This document shows, piece by piece, positions 22,779 to 31,183 of a DNA stretch of 32,107 nucleotides. This DNA is from Verrucomicrobiia bacterium (GTDB lineage: Bacteria > Verrucomicrobiota > Verrucomicrobiia > Verrucomicrobiales > DEV007): NCBI GenBank assembly GCA_020440025.1, contig JAGROX010000072.1:10050-42156 (forward strand), written 5' to 3'. Under the pieces are notes generated by a model that saw only the letters and a program-made list of their open reading frames with translations, was not told the DNA's origin and searched no databases. The stretch's first letter is position 1; each line of letters begins with the position of its first letter. The position numbers and the translations under genes are program-made.

Positions 22779-24545
22779 TCAGGAAGCGAAGGCCTCGATC
22801 TCGGCCTCGACCATCAGGGAGGTGCGGCAGAGTTTGGCATAGTGACCGTTGCGCTCGATCAACTCTTCGTGGGTGCCTTGTTCGATGACGTTTCCGTGAT
22901 CGAGCACGTAGATGCGGTCGGCATTGCGCACGGTGGAGAGTCGATGGGCGATGACGAAGCTGGTGCGGTCGGCCATGAGGCGTTCCAGGGCGTCCTGAAT
23001 GATTTTTTCCGTTTGGGTGTCGACACTGGCAGTGGCTTCGTCGAGCAGGAGGATGCGCGGGTTTTTCAGCACGACTCGGGAGATGCTGATGCGCTGCTTT
23101 TCGCCGACGGAAAGCTTCACGCCGCGCTCGCCGACGTTGGTGTCGAGCTTCTCGGGCAGGGCTTCGACAAACTCGCGGGCATTGGCGATTTCCAAGGCGT
23201 TCCAGAATTCCTCATCGGTCGCATCCGGCTTGGCGAGGCGCAGGTTTTCCCGGACGCTGCCGTTGAAGAGGAAACTCTCCTGGGTCACGTAGCCGACCAC
23301 GTCGCGCAGCGATTCCTTGCGCAGGTCCTTGATGTCGATGCCGTCGATAGTGATGGCCCCGCCGTCGTATTCGTAAAAGCGGGTCAGCAGATTGATGATG
23401 GTCGATTTTCCGGCGCCGGTGTGGCCGACCAGGGCGACGGTTTGGCCGGGTTTCGCTTCGAGCGTCACGCCCTTGAGGGTCGCGATTTTCTCGGTGTAGG
23501 AAAATTTCACGTCATCGAAGACCACGTGACCACTCACCGGTTTCGCGAGTTCTCGTCCCTCGTCGAGCCCGACTTCTTCCTCGGCATCGACGATTTCGAA
23601 GACACGCTCGCCCGCCGCGCGACCGGCCTGGATGATCTGGTTGAGCGAGTTGAGCCGGGTGATCGGTTCGTAGAACATGCTCAGCGCCACGAGGAAGGCC
23701 ACGAAGACGCCGGTCTGGGCGTTGAGGGTTTCTGTGTCGGGCGACTGCATCACGCCCCAGGCACCGAAACCGATGACGAGGGCATAGCCGGCATTCCGGC
23801 AAAATTCCATGCTGGGATTGTAGACCGCCCAAACGCGCATGAGATGCAGCGTGGCCTGACGCACCTTGTCGCTGGATTCGTTGAATCGATCATGCTCGGA
23901 CTCCTCACGGGTGTAGGTCTTGATCTGCTGAATGCCATCGAGATTGTCGTGCAACAGCGAATTCATGGTGCTGGTGGCGCGCCGAACCTTGCGATGACGC
24001 TCCGGCGCGGTGCGCGTGTAGAGCCAGGCCCCAAACGCCAGGAACGGCATCGGGATCATGGCGATGGCGGCCAGTTTCGGATTTTGCCAAAAGAGATAGC
24101 CACCGACGACCAGGACCTGAAGCAACGCGACCATGCCCTGCTCGATGCCGTCGATGAGGACGCGCTCCATCGCGGTCACGTCTTCCGTCACCCGGGTCAT
24201 CACGTCGCCGGTCCGCTTGTTGTCGAACCACCGCATGGGCAGACGCTGGATCTTTCGATAGAGATCCGAACGAATATCGAAGATCACCTTTTGCTCAAAG
24301 GTGTTGTTCAGGATGATGCGGAGGGCATTGAACAGATTGGTCGCAAAAAAGGTTCCCGCCGCGAGCAGGGAGAGCGGCAGCAGTCGATCAAACGCTCGAT
24401 CCGGGATCACCTCGCCGGTGATTTTTTTCGTCACCTCGGGAAATACGATCACCAGCACCGTCATCAAAATGGCGCAAGTCAGCTGAGCCGAAGCCAGAAA
24501 AGGATAACGACGCAGATAAGCAAATACCCGGAGAATGGTTTTCAT
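22779..24545 (-). CDS. MsbA-like ABC exporter, transmembrane-ATPase fusion
   Basis: A 588-residue half-transporter, homodimeric in relatives, that exports lipids or drugs across the inner membrane. Six transmembrane helices occupy about residues 15-310, with family blocks LPMRWFDNKRTGDVMTRVTEDV (103-124) and GRAAGERVFEIVD. The ATPase domain has Walker A GHTGAGKST (374-382), Q-loop GYVTQESFLFNGSVREN, signature LSVGE (478-482), Walker B LLLDEA (499-504) and H-loop His534. The signature deviates from canonical LSGGQ. Lipid A core export is the most likely role by similarity, but drug exporters look alike. It is divergent from the SanA-like gene. Confidence 0.92.
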   Translation of the reverse strand: MKTILRVFAYLRRYPFLASAQLTCAILMTVLVIVFPEVTKKITGEVIPDRAFDRLLPLSLLAAGTFFATNLFNALRIILNNTFEQKVIFDIRSDLYRKIQRLPMRWFDNKRTGDVMTRVTEDVTAMERVLIDGIEQGMVALLQVLVVGGYLFWQNPKLAAIAMIPMPFLAFGAWLYTRTAPERHRKVRRATSTMNSLLHDNLDGIQQIKTYTREESEHDRFNESSDKVRQATLHLMRVWAVYNPSMEFCRNAGYALVIGFGAWGVMQSPDTETLNAQTGVFVAFLVALSMFYEPITRLNSLNQIIQAGRAAGERVFEIVDAEEEVGLDEGRELAKPVSGHVVFDDVKFSYTEKIATLKGVTLEAKPGQTVALVGHTGAGKSTIINLLTRFYEYDGGAITIDGIDIKDLRKESLRDVVGYVTQESFLFNGSVRENLRLAKPDATDEEFWNALEIANAREFVEALPEKLDTNVGERGVKLSVGEKQRISISRVVLKNPRILLLDEATASVDTQTEKIIQDALERLMADRTSFVIAHRLSTVRNADRIYVLDHGNVIEQGTHEELIERNGHYAKLCRTSLMVEAEIEAFAS

Positions 24546-24550
24546 AGTGG

Positions 24551-25402
24551 ATGGGACGCTTTCCCCATGGAAATTCTGACAAGCGGTGCGATTTTCCAGT
24601 GGGCTACGGAGCCGCCACCCTCGCCGGACTCGACGGCTTTCTCAACCTTGGCTTGAGTGGTATTTTTCCCGGCTCGACCTCTCGAAAAACCCTGCCCCCT
24701 GCCGAAACTTTGTCTGCAAGCCCCACGTCATCAGAGAGTCCCGGGAGGAAGAGGAAACATTCGCCCTTCTTCTGGTTCTGTTTCCTGTTGATGACGGCAT
24801 TCCTCATCGGAGCGGGCGGCAGCAACCTCTGGGTGGTGCTCTCGACCCACTCCCGGATCTACCATTCCGTGGAAGAAATTCCGGTGATGCCAGTGGGAAT
24901 CGTGCTGGGCACCTCGAAGAAAGTCGGACCGGACGAGGCCAACCCGCATTTCGAAAATCGACTGGCGGCCGCCGCGGCTCTTTTCAAGGCCGGGAAAGTG
25001 CGGCATTTGCTGGTCAGTGGACATCGCGACTCGCAGTATTACGACGAGCCACGCGACATGACCGCCAAGCTGGTGGAGCTCGGAGTGCCGCCTTCCGCGA
25101 TCACACCGGACAATGCCGGGCTGCGCACCCTGGATTCCATCGTCCGCGCCCACGAGATCTACGGACTGGAGCAGGTGACGGTCATCTCCGATGATTTTCA
25201 TGTGCCGCGAGCCCTTTTCATCGCAGATCACAAAGGGGTCGAAGCCATCGGGCTGCGAGGCGAGTCGGTCGAACTGCGGCGCAGCTTTCGCGCCCGATTC
25301 CGGGAATACCTCGCCCGGGTCAAGGCGGTGATCGATCTCTATCTCCTCGATACTCAGCCCGCGAAACTCGGCGAGCCTCAGGAGATTCTAGTGACAACTT
25401 AG
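24551..25402 (+). CDS. SanA/YdcF-family (DUF218) membrane protein
   Basis: A 283-residue protein anchored by one transmembrane helix (about residues 72-95). Its soluble domain matches SanA: VGIVLGTSKKVG, then NPHFENRLAAAAALFKAGKV, LLVSGH... YDEPRDMTAKLVELGVP, ITPDNAGLRTLDSIVRA, VISDDFHVPRALFIA and a final RFREYLARVKAVIDLYL. Relatives are linked to envelope integrity and vancomycin resistance at high temperature in enteric bacteria. The start is uncertain: the ATG at 24551 lies 5 bp from the divergent exporter start, and GTG at 24599 is a fair alternative. Its stop interlocks with that of the next minus-strand gene. Confidence 0.85.
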   Translation: MGRFPHGNSDKRCDFPVGYGAATLAGLDGFLNLGLSGIFPGSTSRKTLPPAETLSASPTSSESPGRKRKHSPFFWFCFLLMTAFLIGAGGSNLWVVLSTHSRIYHSVEEIPVMPVGIVLGTSKKVGPDEANPHFENRLAAAAALFKAGKVRHLLVSGHRDSQYYDEPRDMTAKLVELGVPPSAITPDNAGLRTLDSIVRAHEIYGLEQVTVISDDFHVPRALFIADHKGVEAIGLRGESVELRRSFRARFREYLARVKAVIDLYLLDTQPAKLGEPQEILVTT

Positions 25403-25959
25403 GGCGTGGTCGCCTCTGCCGCGATGGCCGCGAAACCTACGAAAACCAAGACGAACAGGAAGATCGCCGCGGCGATGCCAATGGAAATGTAGCCGGTGAT
25501 GAGGCCCGCCAGAGCCAAGCCGGCGCTGGAGGTGTTGCCCTCCCGGATCAGTCGCTGACGCGACAGGTGACCGCAGATGACGGCCGCGATGGAAATGGGC
25601 AATCCCGCGAGGTAGCAGGAGAGAAAAACCAGACCGGAAATGCCGCAGATCAAACTCGCCAGCGCCAGTCCATCGGTCTGCTGGGCACCAGATGACCGGT
25701 AACGATTTGGCAGGGTGGGCGTGGGATCAGAGGCTGCCACCGCCATCGATGAAGACTTCAGGTAGGGAGACGGAGCCAACGTTGTGGCCGCGGCGAGGAA
25801 CCATTCGGGCTTCACCTCGCGACAGGGTTTCCAGTCGGTCATGGACGCGTTCCACACCAGGGTCTCGGGGCGCAGACCACCGGATTCCGCGAGAGCTTTC
25901 AGCTCCTCCTCGCCGACCGGCACCTGCTCGTCGCGTTCGTTTGCGTAAAACCAGTCCAT
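25399..25959 (-). CDS. GYF_2-type domain plus DUF4190-like membrane protein
   Basis: A 186-residue protein in two parts. Residues 1-53 (MDWFYANERDEQVPVGEEEL, LKALAESGGLRPETLVWNAS, TDWKPCREV) match the GYF_2 domain found on bacterial membrane proteins. A Ser/Thr/Pro linker follows. Residues about 95-186 have two hydrophobic helix pairs, ASLICGISGLVFLSCYLAGLP and TSSAGLALAGLITGYISIGI, typical of DUF4190. GYF_2 may bind proline-rich partners (by analogy). Its stop codon shares bases with that of the convergent SanA-like gene: the two ends overlap by 4 bp with interlocked stops. Confidence 0.88.
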   Translation of the reverse strand: MDWFYANERDEQVPVGEEELKALAESGGLRPETLVWNASMTDWKPCREVKPEWFLAAATTLAPSPYLKSSSMAVAASDPTPTLPNRYRSSGAQQTDGLALASLICGISGLVFLSCYLAGLPISIAAVICGHLSRQRLIREGNTSSAGLALAGLITGYISIGIAAAIFLFVLVFVGFAAIAAEATTP

Positions 25960-25989
25960 ATTCGTTGGGGATTATTTTCCGCCTTTCCC

Positions 25990-28674
25990 TCAAGACGGAA
26001 ACACCGCCTGATCTCCGCGACTGCGACGACGCTGGAGCATTTCGCTCACCAGATTGCGCAGTTCGCGCGGCGGATAGGGCTTCGGCAGCACTGCCGAAAA
26101 TCCGAAGGCATCTGGCCGCGCCATTGCAGGGGCGTCGGAGTAGCCGCTGGAGACGATGGCGAGCACGTTGGGATCCATCTGCTGGATCGCCCGCATCGTT
26201 TCCACTCCGCCGAGCCCGTGTTCGATGGTCAGATCGCTCAGGACCAAATCGAAAACCTGTCCCGATTCCATCGCTTCCCGATACAACCGCACAGTGTCGT
26301 GGCCGTCGGCCGTCTCCACGACTTCGTGACCATCGCGACGCAGGGTTACGGCGATGAGGCGACGAATCAGGCTGTCGTCTTCAAGAATCAGAATGCGCCC
26401 GCTGATCGTTTCCTCCACAGACTCTGGGCCATGGTCGTTCGTTCCGTGGCCGACCTCGGACGACGGGGGAATCAGAGAAACCTCCACGTGGCCTTGCGCT
26501 GCGTTTTCATTCGAGATCTCCGGAAGCGAAATCGATGCCGGAGCCGCTTCGACCTGTCGTGGCATGAACACATTCGACGGCAACTCACTCGGCCAGGCGG
26601 CCCGCTCATGCATGGGCAGGCACAGGGTCGCAATGGTGCCGCGACCTTCCTTCGACTGTAGCACGATGAATCCGTCGTGCGCCTTGGCGATGGATTCGCA
26701 AACCGTCAGGCCGATGCCGCTGGCATTCACCCCACCACGAGTCGTGTAATACGGTTCGAAGGCGTGATCCAGTTCCTCCTCGCTCATGCCGCGACCGGTG
26801 TCGATGACCTCGATGACCACATGATCGTCCTCGGCGGCGGCGGGCGCATTTCGCAGACGACTCGCCTCCTCTCCCGTGATGCGATGGCATCGGGCGATGA
26901 GCACGCCACCGTCCGGCATGGCCTGCTCGGAATTCGTGATCAGATTTTCGAGCAGACGAGCGATCTGTCGGCGATCCACTGAGGCCACGATTTCAGGATC
27001 GCTGGACTGAAACTGATAGCGAATACCGGGGTGATCGTGGCGCCGCTCGCTCAGTAGTTGGCGGAGTGGATCGGCGAGACGCGTCTCCTCCAGAATCGGA
27101 CGACCACCCTGAGCAAAAGTCAGCAACTGCTGCACCAGATCCCGGGCATCCCCGGCCGCGTGAGTGGCATTGCCCATTTCCTCGCGAAACTCGGGATCGT
27201 CGGAATAGCGCTCCGCGGCGAGATCCAGACTGCCGATCAACACCGTGAGCAGGTTGTTGAAATCATGGGCAAACCCACGCGCCAGCAGGCCGAGGCCCTC
27301 CAGACGCTGCAGGCGGACATTTTCCACTTCTGCACTTTTCCGGGCCGTGATGTCGCGGAAAAGCGCCAGCAATCCGCCATCTCCCGCCGTGCCCGAACGA
27401 TAGAGGCTCACGTCGAGCCAACGGCTTCGCTCCGTGTCGTGAAATTCAAAATGATGGCGTCGGCCCTCCAGCATCGCGCGCTGGAACTCGGCGTGATACC
27501 GCTCCTTCGCTTCGGGTGCAAAGCTCGCCCAGAAATCGCGCCCAATCAGCGGCGAAGTCCCGCCAAAGTATACGAGCGCCTCGGCATTGGCATAAGTGAT
27601 CCGGCCATGCGCCTCGAGCGTCAGCAGCGGATCGCCGATTTCGTCGAGCGGCGAGACCCGACCATCGCCGATTTCTCCACCGATCTCGGCATCGTCCTCG
27701 TCGCCTACCTCATCAAAAAACAGAGGCGCAAAAGCCGGGGATTCACCTGCGGCCGATGCTCGCGGGCCGAGCAGTTCGCGAAAAGCCGGCTTGCGCGAAA
27801 GTTCCGCCGCCCGAGCCAGGGCCAATCCGCGGGCGGGCGGCTCCTCCATTTCAGGGGCTGGTGGCGCCGGCGCAGCAACTACTTTTTGGGGGGCATCTGC
27901 CCGACGAAAGACACTGACCAATCCAACCGGCTCTCCCGATTCACTGCGAATCGGCGTGGAGCGTTCCTTCACCGAGATCGATGCTCCGGTCCGGGTGCGC
28001 AGGCGAGCAGAACGGTAGACCGGCGCCGTGGGTGGAGTGGGTTGATCACCATTCCCGGCATTCAGAGAAATCTCTTCGCCGGAAAGCGGAGCGACATCGC
28101 GCAGAGATCTACCGATCGCCTCCGAAGCACCCCATCCAGTCAATGACTCGGCGGCGGCATTCATCAGGGTCACGCGACCATCCAGTTCCGACAAAATCAC
28201 ACCTTCCTCCAAACCGGCAATCACGTGACGCATCGCTTCCGCCCGGCGCAGGTGCTCGCGTCGCGTGCCGTCCTGTTCCAGCGCCGCAGCGATGCTGGCC
28301 GCCAGTTCCCCATCCGAAAAGGGTTTACGCAGATAGCCTGCCGGACCGGCTTCCCGCGCCCGGGCAAAAACCGCATCGGCGGAGTAACCGGTCAGAAACA
28401 CCACTGGCGTACCGAATTTTCGCCGTAGGCTCACCGCCAGCGAAATGCCATCCACCGCGCCGCCGAGCCGGATGTCGACCAGTGCCAAATCGGGCGCACG
28501 TTTTTCGGCCAACACCAGAGCCGCTTCGCCCGTGTTCGCCGGACCACTCACCGTGTGCCCCAAGCGCTCCAACGTCGCCCGCAGATCACTGGCCACGATG
28601 CGATCATCCTCCACGATAAGAATGCGGAGGCGGCGGGATTGCTGAGATCGGCGTTGGGACAGGTCGTCTGCCAT
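25990..28674 (-). CDS. Hybrid sensor histidine kinase/response regulator
   Basis: An 894-residue soluble-looking two-component protein with domains in the order REC-PAS-PAS-HisKA-HATPase-REC. The first receiver (17-132) has phospho-acceptor Asp67 (VDIRL) and Lys117. PAS domains lie at about 147-258 and 345-447, around an Ala/Pro/Glu-rich linker. The kinase core is NtrB-like: His470 in FAHDFNNLL, N-box Asn581 in LLENLITNSEQAM, G1 DTGRG (625-629) and G2 ASGIGL. The last receiver (about 760-880) has Asp814 (VLSDL) and Lys865. No transmembrane helix is visible, so it probably senses an internal signal or another protein. It lies 124 bp downstream of the multi-PAS gene on the same strand. Confidence 0.95.
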   Translation of the reverse strand: MADDLSQRRSQQSRRLRILIVEDDRIVASDLRATLERLGHTVSGPANTGEAALVLAEKRAPDLALVDIRLGGAVDGISLAVSLRRKFGTPVVFLTGYSADAVFARAREAGPAGYLRKPFSDGELAASIAAALEQDGTRREHLRRAEAMRHVIAGLEEGVILSELDGRVTLMNAAAESLTGWGASEAIGRSLRDVAPLSGEEISLNAGNGDQPTPPTAPVYRSARLRTRTGASISVKERSTPIRSESGEPVGLVSVFRRADAPQKVVAAPAPPAPEMEEPPARGLALARAAELSRKPAFRELLGPRASAAGESPAFAPLFFDEVGDEDDAEIGGEIGDGRVSPLDEIGDPLLTLEAHGRITYANAEALVYFGGTSPLIGRDFWASFAPEAKERYHAEFQRAMLEGRRHHFEFHDTERSRWLDVSLYRSGTAGDGGLLALFRDITARKSAEVENVRLQRLEGLGLLARGFAHDFNNLLTVLIGSLDLAAERYSDDPEFREEMGNATHAAGDARDLVQQLLTFAQGGRPILEETRLADPLRQLLSERRHDHPGIRYQFQSSDPEIVASVDRRQIARLLENLITNSEQAMPDGGVLIARCHRITGEEASRLRNAPAAAEDDHVVIEVIDTGRGMSEEELDHAFEPYYTTRGGVNASGIGLTVCESIAKAHDGFIVLQSKEGRGTIATLCLPMHERAAWPSELPSNVFMPRQVEAAPASISLPEISNENAAQGHVEVSLIPPSSEVGHGTNDHGPESVEETISGRILILEDDSLIRRLIAVTLRRDGHEVVETADGHDTVRLYREAMESGQVFDLVLSDLTIEHGLGGVETMRAIQQMDPNVLAIVSSGYSDAPAMARPDAFGFSAVLPKPYPPRELRNLVSEMLQRRRSRGDQAVFPS

Positions 28675-28798
28675 GGAGAGAGGAAAAAGCGGGAGCGACT
28701 GAGTTTGGCGAAAAGAAGGGCGGCGGGTTCGGGCAGGTAGTGGTGAACGGCGTCCCCGTCACTATGACCAAAAACGCTGAACAGTCACGAAAATCGCG

Positions 28799-31057
28799 TC
28801 AAATGGCGGCAGGAAATCGCAATGCCCATTCCGCCCGTCCTTCGCGATGGTTGACCTTTAAGCTACCACGAAGTTGGTCGACCAGACATTTCAAAATCGG
28901 CACTGACACCGAAGACATCACCTCAGAGGGCACACTCGCCTGCATCAGCGGCGATCCCTCGTAGTTGCGGAGAATCATCGCCCCGTTCCCAGAACGATGC
29001 GTCAGCGCGGCAATCGCCACTTCCACCATCAAGAGACCAAAGGTGCTCGCGACTTCGAAACTGGTGGTCACCGCATCTTCCTCTTCCGTCGTTTGAACTT
29101 CAAACAGGGGAACCGATTCCATCTCGATCCCGCCGAAAATCATCCGTCGGAGATCTTCCGACAACCGTCGGGCATAGGTCGCCAGAGGAACCGGCGCGTC
29201 GAGCGATTCCGCCAACTCGTGAAGCCGACTGATCGCCCGCATCCGCCCCTGCATCTTGAGCAACAGCGATGCATCGATCAGGCTGCCTTGAGCAATTTCA
29301 TCGGGCAATTCCAGGCTCAGCAATCCACTGATGGCCTGCAGTTGATTCCGCCAACGGTGCTGCATCCTCTCGCCGGCATCGGAATCCAGCGACGGCTCCG
29401 TCACCTCGCGATGGATTCCCAGCAGTGACCGGGGTGCTCCCTCGGCCTCGACCGGCAAAAACCATACTTCGGCTTCGCCCACGCTGCCATCCTTTCGGAA
29501 AAACGACCGCCGCGTCTGCCACTGACCGTTTTCCGACAAGGATCGGGAGATCTCCTGATTCAACGCGTCCCTCTCTTCCGCCGTCGCATAAAGTTTCGAC
29601 AAGCCCTCTCCCGCAACCTCGTTGAGGGAATATCCAAAAATCCGTTCCGCCGCCGCATTCCAATCCACGATGCGTCCCCGCAGGTTGGTCACGATGATGC
29701 CTTCCTCCAGATGCTGAAATGCCAGACTCTGACGCACCCGAGACTCGCGAGCCACGGCCTCTTCGGTCACATCCATGACTACCACGACCGCGCCGTCATC
29801 CTCGCAGGGCGCCACCCGCACCGAATAGTGGACCGGGTGACCAGCGCCCCCGGCTTCGGCAAAGCGCCAGGATCGCAGCTTTTGTTCATCGATGGCCTCA
29901 GCCACTCGTGCCACCGCCACGGCATCGAAAACCGGCCAACACGCAGTCACACTCTGGCCTTTCCATTCCGGTGTCGCCATCACCCCACGCCAATCGCCGC
30001 CGTTCGCCGGCATCACGTCCTCGATCGTTCCCTCGCGATTCATCACCAGAATCAGATCGGGAATCGCCTCCAGCAGCGCCCGGCTCTTGGCTTGGCACGC
30101 ATCGAAAAGTCGTCCGCTCTCCACTCCGCCTCGCACGAAAAGCATCGTGTAGAGGCGTTGCCGCTGCGGCCCCATCACCAGAGACATCACCACCTCGGCC
30201 GGAAACGGATCCCCTTCCTGCGGACGCAGTCGAATCGCCTCGTCGCCCGAGAATTCGTGTCGATCCAACAGGGTTAAGTCGCCGACTTGACCCTCTTTGG
30301 TCGCCATCTCCAATTCGGCAGCCCGCAGTCGTTCAATGTCCGAAAACGCGAGGCAGTCATCCAGAACCATCTTCCTCAACTCCGAGCGGGAATAGCCGAG
30401 CAGGGCCTCGAAAGCCGGATTGGCATCGATGAATCGACCGGTCGGATCCACGATCGCGATTCCGGTATCCACCTGTTGAAAAATACCGGTCAGCTTCGTC
30501 TCGGTCGCGCGCAGGGCATCTTCCGCCTGCCGACCACGCGTCACATCAAGCAGCGTGACCAGAAGGTCGCCGTTTTCCAACAAGCGAGGGCGAAACTCGA
30601 TTTCGCGCAATTGATCGTCCGCATTTTTCAGCGAAAACACCCGGATGAGCTGCTTCTGCCACACGTGCTCGCGCCACGCCTGAATCACCTGATCGGCATA
30701 AGCCTTGTCGCGGCAGCCGCCTCGCAACCAAGTTTCGACACTTTCGACCTTCCGCAGATCGCTGCCCAACAGTTGCGCCTGACGTTGATTGCCAAAACGA
30801 AGATTTTGCGCCGAGTCGAACACCAGCACCCCAAAGGGCAGGTGCTCCATGACTTTCGTCAGGTCTTCGACTCCCCGCGAACTCGAGGTCAGCGATTCGA
30901 AATCTTCCGCCTCAGAAAAATCTCCCGCATCCATCGACCAAGTCCGAGGCCCGGGAGGCGCCGACACGGGTCCCTCCGGTACAGAACCAGGTGTCAATGA
31001 CTCGTTCTCGGCATTTTCAGGGTTGCCGGAACCAGCCCCATATCGTTGGGAAACCAC
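28799..31057 (-). CDS. Multi-PAS HisKA_2-type protein with degenerate ATPase domain
   Basis: A 752-residue soluble sensor protein. Three or four PAS domains lie at about 66-172, 188-310, 325-430 and 440-555. A HisKA_2-like segment follows, with His567 in QHRWRNQLQAISGLLSLEL and a second helix RMRAISRLHELAES. The region where HATPase_c should be (669-752) keeps helix shape (FGLLMVEVAIAALTHRSGN, KCLVDQLRGSLKVNHREGRAEWALRF) but lacks the N-box Asn, the DxGxG G1 motif and the G2 glycines. ATP binding is therefore unlikely. It probably acts as a sensor or scaffold partner of the downstream hybrid kinase (inference). Confidence 0.88.
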   Translation of the reverse strand: MVSQRYGAGSGNPENAENESLTPGSVPEGPVSAPPGPRTWSMDAGDFSEAEDFESLTSSSRGVEDLTKVMEHLPFGVLVFDSAQNLRFGNQRQAQLLGSDLRKVESVETWLRGGCRDKAYADQVIQAWREHVWQKQLIRVFSLKNADDQLREIEFRPRLLENGDLLVTLLDVTRGRQAEDALRATETKLTGIFQQVDTGIAIVDPTGRFIDANPAFEALLGYSRSELRKMVLDDCLAFSDIERLRAAELEMATKEGQVGDLTLLDRHEFSGDEAIRLRPQEGDPFPAEVVMSLVMGPQRQRLYTMLFVRGGVESGRLFDACQAKSRALLEAIPDLILVMNREGTIEDVMPANGGDWRGVMATPEWKGQSVTACWPVFDAVAVARVAEAIDEQKLRSWRFAEAGGAGHPVHYSVRVAPCEDDGAVVVVMDVTEEAVARESRVRQSLAFQHLEEGIIVTNLRGRIVDWNAAAERIFGYSLNEVAGEGLSKLYATAEERDALNQEISRSLSENGQWQTRRSFFRKDGSVGEAEVWFLPVEAEGAPRSLLGIHREVTEPSLDSDAGERMQHRWRNQLQAISGLLSLELPDEIAQGSLIDASLLLKMQGRMRAISRLHELAESLDAPVPLATYARRLSEDLRRMIFGGIEMESVPLFEVQTTEEEDAVTTSFEVASTFGLLMVEVAIAALTHRSGNGAMILRNYEGSPLMQASVPSEVMSSVSVPILKCLVDQLRGSLKVNHREGRAEWALRFPAAI

Positions 31058-31103
31058 GAGAGAATCAGGTTTGAGAATATTCCAAGATTTAACATTTAGG
31101 AAA

Positions 31104-31119
31104 GCCGAAGTAATTCGGC
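31104..31119 (-). terminator. Intrinsic terminator after the DUF2851 gene
   Basis: On the minus strand GCCGAA, loop TTAC and TTCGGC form a 6-bp stem followed by TTTCCT. It is located 65 bp after the DUF2851 stop and 47 bp before the multi-PAS start, so it separates the two transcripts. The T-run is short, so efficiency is uncertain. Confidence 0.55.
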
Positions 31120-31183
31120 AAGTGGTTTCGTCACAAAACGCGAGAAAGTTTCCGAGAAAAAGAGTCAGGATAGCTCCCTAGAT

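Noticed and set aside
22842..24656. 604-residue plus-strand reading frame
   Set aside because: Antisense to the ABC exporter with intact Walker motifs; long only because of high GC content.
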